A stretch of DNA of 64,000 nt from Bacteroides uniformis (GTDB lineage Bacteria > Bacteroidota > Bacteroidia > Bacteroidales > Bacteroidaceae). The DNA lies in the NCBI RefSeq assembly GCF_025147485.1, contig NZ_CP102263.1:695501-759500 (forward strand), given 5' to 3'. The position numbers were made by a program, and so were the translations under genes. Positions within the stretch are counted from its first letter, which is position 1; each line of letters begins with the position of its first letter. A model generated the notes under the pieces. The model was given only the letters and a program-made list of their open reading frames with translations. It searched no databases and had not been told where the DNA came from. Below are positions 37,518-47,282 of the stretch, in pieces.

Positions 37518-40382
37518 ATGAAACAAAATACGATAAGACCGATGCTTTTCAAGTATTGGGTAGTGTGCCTTCTATTGTTCATCCTCTTCATCCAGGCCAG
37601 GGCTTCTTCCTTCATGCCCGCCGTCACCAACTATCTTGCCAAAGACTATGAAGCCGGTTATCAGAACTGGGCATGTGCGCAAGGCAGCAACGGCGAAATG
37701 TATTTCGGCAACAGCCAGGGGCTCCTGGTATATGACGGTTATCGCTGGACTCTCCACAAAGTGCCGGGGAACCATATTGTCCGTTCGGTGTATGTGAAAG
37801 AAGACCGTATCTATGTGGGGGCATTCGAGGAATTCGGCTATTTCAAGTATTCGGAGGCAGGCACTCTCCGGTACCATTCTTTGAGCAAATTCCTGAAAAA
37901 TTTCCCCATGGAGAACAACGAGATATGGAACATTGTAGAGCTGGACGGTCGCATCTACTTCCAGTCGTTCAGCGCCTGGTTCTCCTACGACGGGAAGATG
38001 GTACACGCTTTCCGCAACAGACAGCAACAGCCGCTCTACTTCTACACCCAAAACGGACATATCTACACACAGATGATTGATGAGGACTTCTATGAATTCG
38101 ACGGCAAGGATTTCCTTCATCTCTTCCCCCGCAGCCAAGTGAACGATGACAATGTAGTGGCATTACTGCCCGACGGGGACGACAGCTTCCTGATGGTCAC
38201 AGAGAATAACGGATTGTTCCGCTACAACGGTGACATCACCCCCTGGAAAACAGACATTGATGCAGAGCTGAAGAAACAGCGGGTGAACCGCGCCGTCATG
38301 ACCAATGATTCCATATTCATGATAGGTACAGTCTTGAATGGCATATACGCCATCGACCGCAAAGGACATTGCCTCTGGCACTTCAATCTGGATAACCGTC
38401 TGGACAACAACACAGTCCTGGGCTTGTTCTGTGACAAAGATAACAACGTATGGGCAGCATTGGACGACGGCATCGCATACATCCACCACAACTCACCCGT
38501 CATGCTGCTGACTCCTGCCAACCATGAAACCAAACTGGGCATGGTGTACGACATAGCCCACCGGGGCGACTGTTTCTATCTGGCCACCAACCAGGGCTTG
38601 TACGAATACCACCAGGTTACCGAGAATCTGCGCCTGCTTCCCCATACTGAAGGACAGAACTGGTATGTGAAGGACATTGACGGGCAACTCTTTGCAGGCA
38701 ACAATGCCCATACCTTATTAATAGGCGAAAAAGGGAATGTTTCCGTCATAAGCAATACCAACAGCAGTACGTGTCTGATAAAGTGCACCCTCTATGGCGA
38801 AGAGATACTGTTGGAATCATCCTACGCCAATTTGCGTATCTATAAAAAGAAGAACGGGCAATGGACCTTTTCGCATGTCATAGACGGCTTCATTGCACCG
38901 GTCATGCACTTGGAGGTGGACCAAAGCGGTGTCATCTGGGCTTCACACATGTATCAGGGAGTCTATAAAATAGTCTTGAGCGATGACTTGTCGGCTGTAA
39001 AAAGCGTACGGCACATCTCCCATTTAGGCTCGGAATATATCATCGGCCCTATCCAAGTAATGAAAATGCGAGGACGTATCGTCTTTTCCAGTCCCAACGG
39101 CTTCTATACCTATGACGACATCACCCGGCAGATTATCCCCTTCCAAAAGCTGAATGCCATTCTGCCTTACATCAGGAATGCTCATTCTGTGGTATCCGTC
39201 ACGAACGACCGCTTCTGGCTGTCCGGTTCACATGAGTACGTATTGGTAGAGTACGCAGAAGGAGAGTACATCGTGAAGCAGCGCATCCTCATCGAACTGT
39301 TTGATTCTCCATGCATAGAGAACTACAACAATGTGTTCGTCGACAATGACGTTGTCTATTTTAATCTGAACAACGGAATCGCCAGTTACAGCAAAAACAC
39401 AGACAGCCTCAGTCCTACTCTGGAGTCCGCCCTCTCACTGAGCTCGGTCACTGCTTCCTCTTCCGATAAAAAGGAGAAACGCCTGCCTCTGTCTGGAAAT
39501 GTCGAACTGGAAAGCAATTACCGGGATTTGCTGTTCTCAGTAAGCCTGCCGCATTACAATAAATTGTCCGTACATTTCCATTATGTCCTGCAAGGAGGAC
39601 AAGGCATGGCGCTGACATCGGACCTGAAAGAGCCCGAAATCCGCTACGGTAGCCTGGATTACGGAGAATACACATTCCAGGCAGAAGCCTATAATGATTT
39701 GGGACAGAAAATCGGTGAGGTGGAATATCATTTTGCCATAGCCCGCCCTTTCTACCTCTCCTATTATGCCTTTGCGCTCTATCTCATAGTTCTCACAGCG
39801 CTTGTCTACTTTTTCTCCAAGTGGCGCGCCAACCGTGCCATGGAAAAGAAACGGAAGGAGTATGAGGCAGAGCAGGTGCAGCAGAACATCAAGATGCGCG
39901 AGCAGGAGCATCTGATAACTCTGCAGCAACAGCAATTGCTGGAAGCCGAGTTGTCGGCAAAGAGTAAAGACCTTGCCAGCATGGCACTGGGTGTATTTGC
40001 CAAGAACGAGGTCCTGGAGAAACTTCGTACTGTCGTACAAGAGTCCCTGGTGAAAGGGCAATATGGACGCAAGAACCTCGAATCTCTGCTGAAGCTCATC
40101 AACGAAAACATCGAGACACAGGAATTTTGGGATGTATTCCAGAACAATTTCGACCTGATTCATGAGAAATTCTTCCGTAATTTGCGCGAACGTTATCCCA
40201 GTCTTACCGCTACCGACCTCCGTTTTTGTGCGCTGCTGCGCCTGAATCTTTCTACGAAAGACATTGCGCAAATGACCAACCTCACTATCCGGGGAGTAGA
40301 GGCAGCACGCTACCGTTTGCGCAAGAAACTGGATATCCCCGACGGAACGGGATTAGTGGATTTTCTCATCGACTTGAAATAA
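37518..40382 (+). CDS. Membrane-bound PUL regulator: propeller, Y_Y_Y, LuxR-type helix-turn-helix
   Basis: This 954-residue protein has a signal/anchor (FKYWVVCLLLFILFIQARA) and a periplasmic part of propeller-like repeats (for example GEMYFGNSQGLLVYDG, NVWAALDDGIAYIHH, GVIWASHMYQGVYKI). A Y_Y_Y-type domain follows near 670-740 (LDYGEYTFQAEAYND), then a membrane helix (about 748-768) and a long cytoplasmic coiled coil (KKRKEYEAEQVQQNIKMREQEHLITLQQQQLLEAE). It ends in a LuxR-type helix-turn-helix (LTATDLRFCALLRLNLSTKDIAQMTNLTIRGVEAARYRLRKKL, about 896-940). Unlike the HTCS at 2065 it has no kinase or receiver. The likely job is to sense a periplasmic oligosaccharide and activate the SusC operon that begins 178 bp downstream. 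It is the only regulator for both downstream modules. Confidence 0.9.
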   Translation: MKQNTIRPMLFKYWVVCLLLFILFIQARASSFMPAVTNYLAKDYEAGYQNWACAQGSNGEMYFGNSQGLLVYDGYRWTLHKVPGNHIVRSVYVKEDRIYVGAFEEFGYFKYSEAGTLRYHSLSKFLKNFPMENNEIWNIVELDGRIYFQSFSAWFSYDGKMVHAFRNRQQQPLYFYTQNGHIYTQMIDEDFYEFDGKDFLHLFPRSQVNDDNVVALLPDGDDSFLMVTENNGLFRYNGDITPWKTDIDAELKKQRVNRAVMTNDSIFMIGTVLNGIYAIDRKGHCLWHFNLDNRLDNNTVLGLFCDKDNNVWAALDDGIAYIHHNSPVMLLTPANHETKLGMVYDIAHRGDCFYLATNQGLYEYHQVTENLRLLPHTEGQNWYVKDIDGQLFAGNNAHTLLIGEKGNVSVISNTNSSTCLIKCTLYGEEILLESSYANLRIYKKKNGQWTFSHVIDGFIAPVMHLEVDQSGVIWASHMYQGVYKIVLSDDLSAVKSVRHISHLGSEYIIGPIQVMKMRGRIVFSSPNGFYTYDDITRQIIPFQKLNAILPYIRNAHSVVSVTNDRFWLSGSHEYVLVEYAEGEYIVKQRILIELFDSPCIENYNNVFVDNDVVYFNLNNGIASYSKNTDSLSPTLESALSLSSVTASSSDKKEKRLPLSGNVELESNYRDLLFSVSLPHYNKLSVHFHYVLQGGQGMALTSDLKEPEIRYGSLDYGEYTFQAEAYNDLGQKIGEVEYHFAIARPFYLSYYAFALYLIVLTALVYFFSKWRANRAMEKKRKEYEAEQVQQNIKMREQEHLITLQQQQLLEAELSAKSKDLASMALGVFAKNEVLEKLRTVVQESLVKGQYGRKNLESLLKLINENIETQEFWDVFQNNFDLIHEKFFRNLRERYPSLTATDLRFCALLRLNLSTKDIAQMTNLTIRGVEAARYRLRKKLDIPDGTGLVDFLIDLK

Positions 40383-40497
40383 AGCGGCTACAAATCATTC
40401 AATCATAATAAACTGATTATTAGAAACAAGTAACACGAAAACGTAGTAAAACGGTACCCATTTTTACCCTAAACGTATTATCGTGGTAGTGATTTTT

Positions 40498-40528
40498 TTT
40501 GCCTTACTTACCGTAATTACTTCCTTTG
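40498..40528 (+). promoter_or_regulatory. Promoter of PUL 2 module A
   Basis: TTTG at 40498-40501 is followed after 19 bp by TTCCTTTG at 40521-40528, seven of eight matches to TAnnTTTG. The SusC ATG is 32 bp further. Two TACCC words at 40455 and 40465, 10 bp apart, lie about 35 bp upstream and could be an activator site; that part is inference. Confidence 0.6.
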
Positions 40529-40560
40529 CCGGCAGAATTATTAACTCTTAAATTTAGTTT

Positions 40561-43500
40561 ATGAGAAGGCAAACTTTATTTCTTCTATTCATGATTTTGT
40601 TCTCATTGCCACTGACAGTTTTGGCACAAGGAACAAAGACAGTTAAAGGAACTGTTGTTGATCAGAACAACGAACCGATTATTGGAGCCACGGTTGTAGT
40701 AAAAGGCTCTACTATTGGAGCAGCTACCGACCTCGACGGTAACTATGTACTGAACGGCGTCCCTGAAGACGCAACTCTCGTATTCAACTATTTGGGCATG
40801 TTGCCGCAGGAAATAAGCGCTGCGGGACAATCCGTCATTAATGTAAAGCTACGTGAAGATGCACAACTACTGGAAGAAGTTGTTGTTATCGGTTACGGTT
40901 CGGCCAAGGCGAAAGACCTGACGGCCCCGATTGACGTTGTCAAAGAGAAAGAACTTATCAATGTTCCTACCTCCTCCCCGATGGCAGCATTGCAGGGAAA
41001 GGTACCGGGTGTTAACATCATCAATTCGGGAACGCCGGGCGAAGGTCCTAAAGTGACCATCCGTGGTATGGGTTCCTTCGGTGACACCTCTCCTCTCTAT
41101 GTAGTGGACGGAATGTTCTACGACAACATCAACTTCCTGAACAATTCCGACATTCAGGACATGACCATCTTGAAAGACGCATCCGCATCTGCCATCTACG
41201 GTGTACGCGCCGCCAACGGTGTTGTAATCATCACCACCAAGAAAGGAAGCCGCAACCAGGATGCCAAGATTACCTATAACGGTTATGTAGGTATTCAGAA
41301 AGCCACCAACCTGCTGGAGATGTGTAACTCTCACGAGTATGCCACCATGATGTTGGAAGCCAACCCGGAAGCTTACCGGTCGATTTTCGAAAAGTCAGTA
41401 GCCGAATTCGGAGGCAATATGGAAAACCTGCAATTCAATGCCGATACCAACTGGTATGACGAACTGTTGCGCACAGCCATGATGACCAATCACAGCTTGA
41501 ATATCTCCGGTGGTACGGAAAAAGCGACCTACTCTGCCGGCATGAGCTATCTGGCACAAGACGGTATCATGGACGTGGAAAACTACTACCGCCGCTTGAA
41601 CTTCCGTGCCGCCCTTGACTACGAAGCCCGCAAATGGCTGAAAGTAGGCTTCAACGGCGTATTCAGCAACTCGCAGCAGCAGCTTCCCAAGAATGCCGCA
41701 TGGCAACAGGCATACAACACACCGTCTATCATCCCGGTGTATGATGACCGCCGCGACGATGCCGTGTTCCCTAAGAAGTACACATCGCCCGAGCAGGTGG
41801 GCTTGACCAACAACTTCAACAATCCGGTAGCCACTGCCAACTATTACGACAACCGGAACGAGACCTACCAAGTGCTGACCAACTTCTATGCACAGCTCAA
41901 CCTCATCCCCGACAAGCTGAATATACGCAGTAGCTACAGCTACGACTACTCAATGATTCGCGGTTCTGAGTTCACTCCTACCTACTATGTAGGCACCAAC
42001 CAGAAGAAAGAGGTTACCGAACTCACTAAAAAGAACACTAACTACTACAAATATATATGGGACAACGTGGCCACTTATACTGACAAGTGGGGCAAACACT
42101 CCTTTACCGGTATGCTGGGTGCATCCATGCGTCAAGAGCAATACCGCCTGCTCGAAGGTACCGCCACCAACGTGCCCGAAGGTGAGGACGTGTGGAAATA
42201 CATCGCACTGGGCAACAAGGAAGGCGCTACGGTGAAAGACGACGGCTGGAAATACCGCGGTCTCTCCTATTTCACCCGACTGAATTACAACTACAACGAC
42301 AAGTACATGTTGATGTTCACCTTCCGTGCCGACGGCTCGTCCAAGTACAACGACAAATGGGGCTACTTCCCCTCCATCGGTGCCGCATGGGTCATCTCCC
42401 AAGAACCGTTTATGAAGAACCAGAATATCTTCGACTACATGAAGCTGCGTGCCAGCTGGGGTAAGCTGGGTAACGACAAGATTGCTGCCAGTGCAGGCTT
42501 CGCAAGCATACAGAACGTACAGTCCGTATTCGGTCCCAATACCGCCATCGACGGATTCATCAACACCACCAACTTCAGCTGGCTGGGTTGGGAAGTAGTG
42601 AACGAAACCAACGTGGGCGTCAACTTCAGTACACTGAAGAACCGCTTGAACGCCGACATCGACTGGTACTACCGTCTGACTGACAACGCCGTGATTTCAC
42701 CCAAGCTCCCGATGAGTGGCGAGCTGCTGGCCGGCAACAACGGACAGATTCTGAATACCGGTATCGACCTCTCCTTGAACTGGAACGACAAGATTGGCCA
42801 GGACTTCAATTACAACATCGGCGTCAATCTCTCTTATCTGCATAACGAAGTGAAAAGCCTAAAAGGAAACATGAAAATCATCAAAGGCGGAAAGACCGTG
42901 AATATGGTGGGCGAGACGATGAACTCATTCTATGGCTACAAGGTCATCGGCATCTACCAGACTCCTGAACAATGTGCTGCCGACCCCATCGCCGTGGCCA
43001 ACGGACTGGAACCCGGCGACTTCATCTACGAGGACGTGAACGGCGACCATGTGATAGACGGAAACGACAAGCAGGTGTTGGGCTCATACGTGCCCAGCTT
43101 TACTTATGGCTTCAATGCCGGATTCTCTTATAAGAACTTCGACTTCAGCCTCACTACCTACGGACAAGCAGGCGGCGAACTGTGGAACCGTAAGCGTGCC
43201 CTGCGCTATGCAGCCGACTACTATAACTTTGACCGTGCACAGTATGAGAACCGCTGGACGGGTGCAGGCTCTACCAACGAACATCCGTCGGCCAAGGCTC
43301 TTCTCAAAACCTGGAACAAATCAGACAGTAACAACGCTTCCTATTTCGTAGAAAGCTCCGATTACTTCCGCATCCAGAACATCACGCTGGGCTACTCGTT
43401 CAAGAACTTGAAGATAGGCAGCTACGTGATGCCGGGACTCCGCCTCTCATTGACGGCCGACCGCCCCTTCACTACCTTCAAGGCCAACAGCTTCACACCT

Positions 43501-43584
43501 GAAGTGTCGGATGCCGAAGGTTGGGATACCGAAGTATACCCTCTGACTTCAACCTATACTTTCGGAGTGCAAATAGATTTCTAA
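40561..43584 (+). CDS. SusC-like TonB-dependent transporter (PUL 2 module A)
   Basis: This 1007-residue outer membrane transporter begins with a signal peptide (FLLFMILFSLPLTVLAQ). A carboxypeptidase-like regulatory domain follows (VKGTVVDQNNEPIIGATVVVKGS to ATDLDGNYVL). Then come the TonB-box region LEEVVVIGYGSAKAKDLTAPI, a plug with VNIINSGTPGEGPKVTIRGMGS and LYVVDGMFYDNINF, and a beta-barrel ending in TYTFGVQIDF. The paralogue at 51223 shares DNINFLN, ASAIYGVRAANGVVIITTKK-like and other plug segments. It should import beta-1,2-gluco-oligosaccharides if the neighbouring GH144 and GH3 enzymes show the substrate. Confidence 0.95.
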   Translation: MRRQTLFLLFMILFSLPLTVLAQGTKTVKGTVVDQNNEPIIGATVVVKGSTIGAATDLDGNYVLNGVPEDATLVFNYLGMLPQEISAAGQSVINVKLREDAQLLEEVVVIGYGSAKAKDLTAPIDVVKEKELINVPTSSPMAALQGKVPGVNIINSGTPGEGPKVTIRGMGSFGDTSPLYVVDGMFYDNINFLNNSDIQDMTILKDASASAIYGVRAANGVVIITTKKGSRNQDAKITYNGYVGIQKATNLLEMCNSHEYATMMLEANPEAYRSIFEKSVAEFGGNMENLQFNADTNWYDELLRTAMMTNHSLNISGGTEKATYSAGMSYLAQDGIMDVENYYRRLNFRAALDYEARKWLKVGFNGVFSNSQQQLPKNAAWQQAYNTPSIIPVYDDRRDDAVFPKKYTSPEQVGLTNNFNNPVATANYYDNRNETYQVLTNFYAQLNLIPDKLNIRSSYSYDYSMIRGSEFTPTYYVGTNQKKEVTELTKKNTNYYKYIWDNVATYTDKWGKHSFTGMLGASMRQEQYRLLEGTATNVPEGEDVWKYIALGNKEGATVKDDGWKYRGLSYFTRLNYNYNDKYMLMFTFRADGSSKYNDKWGYFPSIGAAWVISQEPFMKNQNIFDYMKLRASWGKLGNDKIAASAGFASIQNVQSVFGPNTAIDGFINTTNFSWLGWEVVNETNVGVNFSTLKNRLNADIDWYYRLTDNAVISPKLPMSGELLAGNNGQILNTGIDLSLNWNDKIGQDFNYNIGVNLSYLHNEVKSLKGNMKIIKGGKTVNMVGETMNSFYGYKVIGIYQTPEQCAADPIAVANGLEPGDFIYEDVNGDHVIDGNDKQVLGSYVPSFTYGFNAGFSYKNFDFSLTTYGQAGGELWNRKRALRYAADYYNFDRAQYENRWTGAGSTNEHPSAKALLKTWNKSDSNNASYFVESSDYFRIQNITLGYSFKNLKIGSYVMPGLRLSLTADRPFTTFKANSFTPEVSDAEGWDTEVYPLTSTYTFGVQIDF

Positions 43585-43602
43585 ACCCTAAAACGTAAAA
43601 CA

Positions 43603-45153
43603 ATGAAATTCTTAAAGAAAACATTCGCATATATACTTCCGGCCATGATGGTACTGGGAGGAGCTACCGCTTGCACCGATTTCATAGAAATCGATCCGGA
43701 GAACAAAGTTCCCGAACAAGGCGTGGACTTTACCAACAAGAACAATATGTACCAACCCGTAGTGGGTGCCTACTCCAAAGTACGCACACAGGGCATGCAC
43801 TGGTGCAACGCGCTATTGATGTTCACCCGCGACGGTGACGTGTGGTCGGGCCGTACCGATGACCAGGGCGATGCCGTGGCCTTCGGACGCAAGTTCAACT
43901 ACAACAACTCATTCTGGGCACTGAACCAGGTATGGATGAACTTCTACGACATCATCCGCATCACCAATGCCGCCCTGCAAAGCCTCGACGGTTATGCCGA
44001 ATATCTTGCTGCAGGAAGCGAAGATTACAAAACCTACGAATCCTATTGCGGCGAAGTACGTACCATCCGTGCATGGGCCTACTATTGTCTGGTGACCAAT
44101 TTCGGTCCCACCGTCATCTACCGTGACAACCTGCAGACCGATTTTCGCCGTTCTACCGTAGAGGCCGTATATAATTATATGCTGGAAGATTTGAACTACG
44201 CCATCGACAAACTGCCCCGCATGCGTCCCAACCAGATGGAACACAAGGGAGCCGTGACAGCCTTCACCGCCCAAGCATTGGCCGCCCGCATCTATCTGCT
44301 GAAAGGAGACTATGCACAAGTGGAGACACTGACCGATGACATCATCAAGAACGGTGGATTCCGTCTCTACGACGACTTCTACCAGCTGTTCAAAATTCCC
44401 GGAAAGTTGTGTGACGAATCTTTGTTCGAATGCCAGGTAACAGACTACGGCAATGGTTCCGGCGATTACCTGGGCGTAGACCAATGGTTCAATTTCCAGG
44501 GTCCGAACATGGCAGAGAGGTATGATGAAGTAGTGAACGCAGACGGTACCATCAGCTACAAGCAAGCCGAAGGCACCAAGTCCATAGGCGGCTGGAATTT
44601 CATAGGCTATGAACCCGAGTTCGTGGCATGGGCCGAAGCCCGTGGCGAAGGTGTGCGTGCCGAAACTTCTTTCCTGAAAGCCCTGAGCAAGACGCGCGAG
44701 GGTTGGCAGGTAGGTCCCACATCGGCCACCAAGACCGACTGTTGGAACGGCAAAGGTTACCTTCCCTACAATCAGATGACTCTTCCACGTACAACCTACG
44801 GAGCCAACAATAATGTGCGTATCATCCGCTATGCCGAAGTACTGCTGATGAACTCCGAAGCCAAAGTCAGACTGGGCAAGGATGGAGACGCAGGCTACAA
44901 CGAAGTGCGCCGGCGTGCAGGCATGAGCACCAAAACCGGTGTTACCCTGAAAGACGTGATGGACGAACGCCGGATGGAACTTTGCGGCGAATGGTGTGCC
45001 CGTTATGTGGACTTGGTGCGTACCGGCGATGCCGCCACCGTACTCGGTCCCAAAGGATGGACAGCAGAAAAGACTTATTGGCCCATACCGGCCAACCAGT
45101 TGGACGACCTTCCTGATTTGAAGCTGGAACCCATTGACGGAATTGCCGAATAA
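43603..45153 (+). CDS. SusD-like lipoprotein (PUL 2 module A)
   Basis: This 516-residue SusD homologue has a lipoprotein signal (ILPAMMVLGGATAC, Cys 24) followed by TDFIEIDPENKVPEQ. SusD helices are visible in SYCGEVRTIRAWAYYCLVTNFGPTVIYRDN and AFTAQALAARIYLLKGDYAQVETL. The C-terminal signature is VRIIRYAEVLLMNSEAKVRLG to EVRRRAGM and MDERRMELCGEWCARYVDLVRTGD. It lies 18 bp after SusC and 12 bp before the GH43-like gene. It is the glycan-capturing lid of the adjacent transporter. No separate SusE/SGBP-like binding protein follows it, unlike PUL 1. Confidence 0.95.
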   Translation: MKFLKKTFAYILPAMMVLGGATACTDFIEIDPENKVPEQGVDFTNKNNMYQPVVGAYSKVRTQGMHWCNALLMFTRDGDVWSGRTDDQGDAVAFGRKFNYNNSFWALNQVWMNFYDIIRITNAALQSLDGYAEYLAAGSEDYKTYESYCGEVRTIRAWAYYCLVTNFGPTVIYRDNLQTDFRRSTVEAVYNYMLEDLNYAIDKLPRMRPNQMEHKGAVTAFTAQALAARIYLLKGDYAQVETLTDDIIKNGGFRLYDDFYQLFKIPGKLCDESLFECQVTDYGNGSGDYLGVDQWFNFQGPNMAERYDEVVNADGTISYKQAEGTKSIGGWNFIGYEPEFVAWAEARGEGVRAETSFLKALSKTREGWQVGPTSATKTDCWNGKGYLPYNQMTLPRTTYGANNNVRIIRYAEVLLMNSEAKVRLGKDGDAGYNEVRRRAGMSTKTGVTLKDVMDERRMELCGEWCARYVDLVRTGDAATVLGPKGWTAEKTYWPIPANQLDDLPDLKLEPIDGIAE

Positions 45154-45165
45154 ATCCGTTCCAAT

Positions 45166-47265
45166 ATGGTAAAAAGATTCCTAATCAGTTGTGGAATAGC
45201 CTTTGCCGCTCTGGCGGCAAAGGCAACCCCTGACGATTCCATCAAAGTGGTGAAGGGGCAAGTCAGTGACTATTACATCACTGTAACCCAAGACCGTATC
45301 GTAAAAGGACACGTACTGGACACCAACCGCCAGCCACTCGCAGGCGCCACAGTCATGTTCTTCGCAAGTCCCATGCACAATACCACTGCCCACGACGGCA
45401 GCTTTGCCATCAAAGGAGCGAAGAACGACGTGCACCTGTATGTCTACTATCCCGGGAAAAAGATAGTGAACAGAATCCTGGCACTGGATGAAACCGATAT
45501 TGAGGTAGTGATGGAAAAAGAGGTACACAAGGCAACCGCAATCTGCCGCCCCGCCCAGGCGACCCGGTGGTATGACCCACAGGCGCCTCTGTCGCGCACC
45601 TTCTGCAATCCGATGAACATCAGTTACAACTTCGAGCCTTTCAACAACAATGTGCGTCCCAACGGTTCGTTCCGTTCCTCTGCCGACCCGATGGCTGTGG
45701 AATACAAAGGAGAATATTTTCTGTTCTCCACCAACCAGGGCGGTTTTCATTATTCCAAGAACCTGGTGGATTGGGATTTCGTTCCTGCCAGCTTCCAGCG
45801 CAAGCCTACGGACGATGACCAGTGTGCGCCGGCCGCCTATGTAAGCGGCGACACGCTGTTCTATACCGGCTCCACCTACGAAGGTCTGGCCGTGTGGTAC
45901 AGCACGCATCCCAAAACGGGACGTTTCAAACGTGCCATCGAAAAGAACGTACTTCCTTCATGGGATCCTTGTCTGTTTCTGGACGACGACGGCAGATTGT
46001 ATCTGTACTATGGCTCCAGCAATGAATATCCCTTGAAAGCGGTAGAACTGGACCGGAATGATTTCTACCCCATCAGCAAGATTCACGATGTCATGATGCT
46101 CCGCCCCGAAGAACACGGCTGGGAACGTTTCGGCATGAACAATGACGATGAAGTGACACTCCGCCCATTCACAGAGGGCGCTTACATGACCAAACACAAT
46201 GACAAATATTATTTCCAATATGGTGCTCCGGGCACTGAATTCAAAGTCTATGCCGATGGCGTATATGTTTCGGATTCCCCGCTGGGCCCGTTTGTCTACC
46301 AGAAGCATAACCCGATGTGCTACAAGCCGGGCGGTTATGTGCAAGGTGCCGGTCATGGAGGCACGTTCTGCGACGTGAAAGGCAATTACTGGCACGTGGC
46401 CACCTGCATGCTCTCCCTGAAGTACAAGTTCGAACGCCGCATCGGTCTTTATCCGGTGGCTTTCGACAAGGATGGTGTCATGTATTCGTCCACTGCCTTC
46501 GGCGATTATCCCAACTGGGCAGAACCGATGGACGTAAAGAACCCTGCAGAGCGTTTCACGGGATGGATGCTTCTGTCCTACGGCAAACCGGTGGAGGTAT
46601 CATCTACGGATAGCATCCATGCAGCTTCCAACCTGACGGACGAAAGTATGCGCACCTACTGGGCAGCCCGTTCCGGCAACCCCGGCGAATGGGCCGGGAT
46701 AGACCTGGGCAGTACAAAGAATGTACGTGCCGTGCAGTTGAACTTCTACGACCATAAAGCGGTTCAATACAACCGTGCCATGGATATTTATCACCAATAC
46801 CGTATTTTTGCTTCCGAAGACGGAAAAGAATGGACATTGGTCATAGACAAGAGCGACAGTGACAAGGATTGTCCGCACGACTACATCGAGCTCAACGAGC
46901 CGTTGCGTGCCCGTTATCTGAAATACGAGAATGTGCACATGCCTACGGGAAATGTCGCCTTGTCCGGCTTCCGCGTCTTCGGGAACGGTGACGGCGATGT
47001 CCCGCAAGCCGTGAAAGGACTGACTGTGAAACGTGACAGGAAAGACCGCCGGAATGCCCTTATCTCCTGGCAACCCGAAGCAAGCGCCTATGGCTACAAC
47101 ATCTACTACGGCACCGCCGAAGGCAAGATGTACAATGCCATCACGGTACTGGGACAGACGGAATATGACTTCCGCGGACTGGATGCGGACACGGACTATT
47201 ACTTCACTATCGAGGCGCTGAACGAAAACGGCCGCTCGCCATTGTGCAAGACGACAAAAAATTAA
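45166..47265 (+). CDS. GH43-like protein with carboxypeptidase-regulatory, F5/8-type and fibronectin III domains
   Basis: This 699-residue exported protein (signal GIAFAALAAKA) has an unusual order of domains. Residues about 40-125 are a carboxypeptidase-regulatory-like fold (VKGHVLDTNRQPLAGATVMFF to DGSFAIKG), the sort normally found at the start of SusC. A GH43-type propeller follows with all three expected acids: Asp 174 in SSADPMAV, Asp 267 in SWDPCLFLDDDG and Glu 337 in FTEGAYMTK. Next is an F5/8 type C (discoidin-like) domain (ASNLTDESMRTYWAA, GEWAGIDLGS, YLKYENVHMPTG) and a fibronectin III domain (VKRDRKDRRNALISWQPEASAYGYNIYY). GH43 enzymes usually act on arabinose or xylose, and no such sugar is expected in beta-1,2-glucan, so its substrate is unclear. 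Confidence 0.85.
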   Translation: MVKRFLISCGIAFAALAAKATPDDSIKVVKGQVSDYYITVTQDRIVKGHVLDTNRQPLAGATVMFFASPMHNTTAHDGSFAIKGAKNDVHLYVYYPGKKIVNRILALDETDIEVVMEKEVHKATAICRPAQATRWYDPQAPLSRTFCNPMNISYNFEPFNNNVRPNGSFRSSADPMAVEYKGEYFLFSTNQGGFHYSKNLVDWDFVPASFQRKPTDDDQCAPAAYVSGDTLFYTGSTYEGLAVWYSTHPKTGRFKRAIEKNVLPSWDPCLFLDDDGRLYLYYGSSNEYPLKAVELDRNDFYPISKIHDVMMLRPEEHGWERFGMNNDDEVTLRPFTEGAYMTKHNDKYYFQYGAPGTEFKVYADGVYVSDSPLGPFVYQKHNPMCYKPGGYVQGAGHGGTFCDVKGNYWHVATCMLSLKYKFERRIGLYPVAFDKDGVMYSSTAFGDYPNWAEPMDVKNPAERFTGWMLLSYGKPVEVSSTDSIHAASNLTDESMRTYWAARSGNPGEWAGIDLGSTKNVRAVQLNFYDHKAVQYNRAMDIYHQYRIFASEDGKEWTLVIDKSDSDKDCPHDYIELNEPLRARYLKYENVHMPTGNVALSGFRVFGNGDGDVPQAVKGLTVKRDRKDRRNALISWQPEASAYGYNIYYGTAEGKMYNAITVLGQTEYDFRGLDADTDYYFTIEALNENGRSPLCKTTKN

Positions 47266-47282
47266 ACACAAGAAATAAAGAT

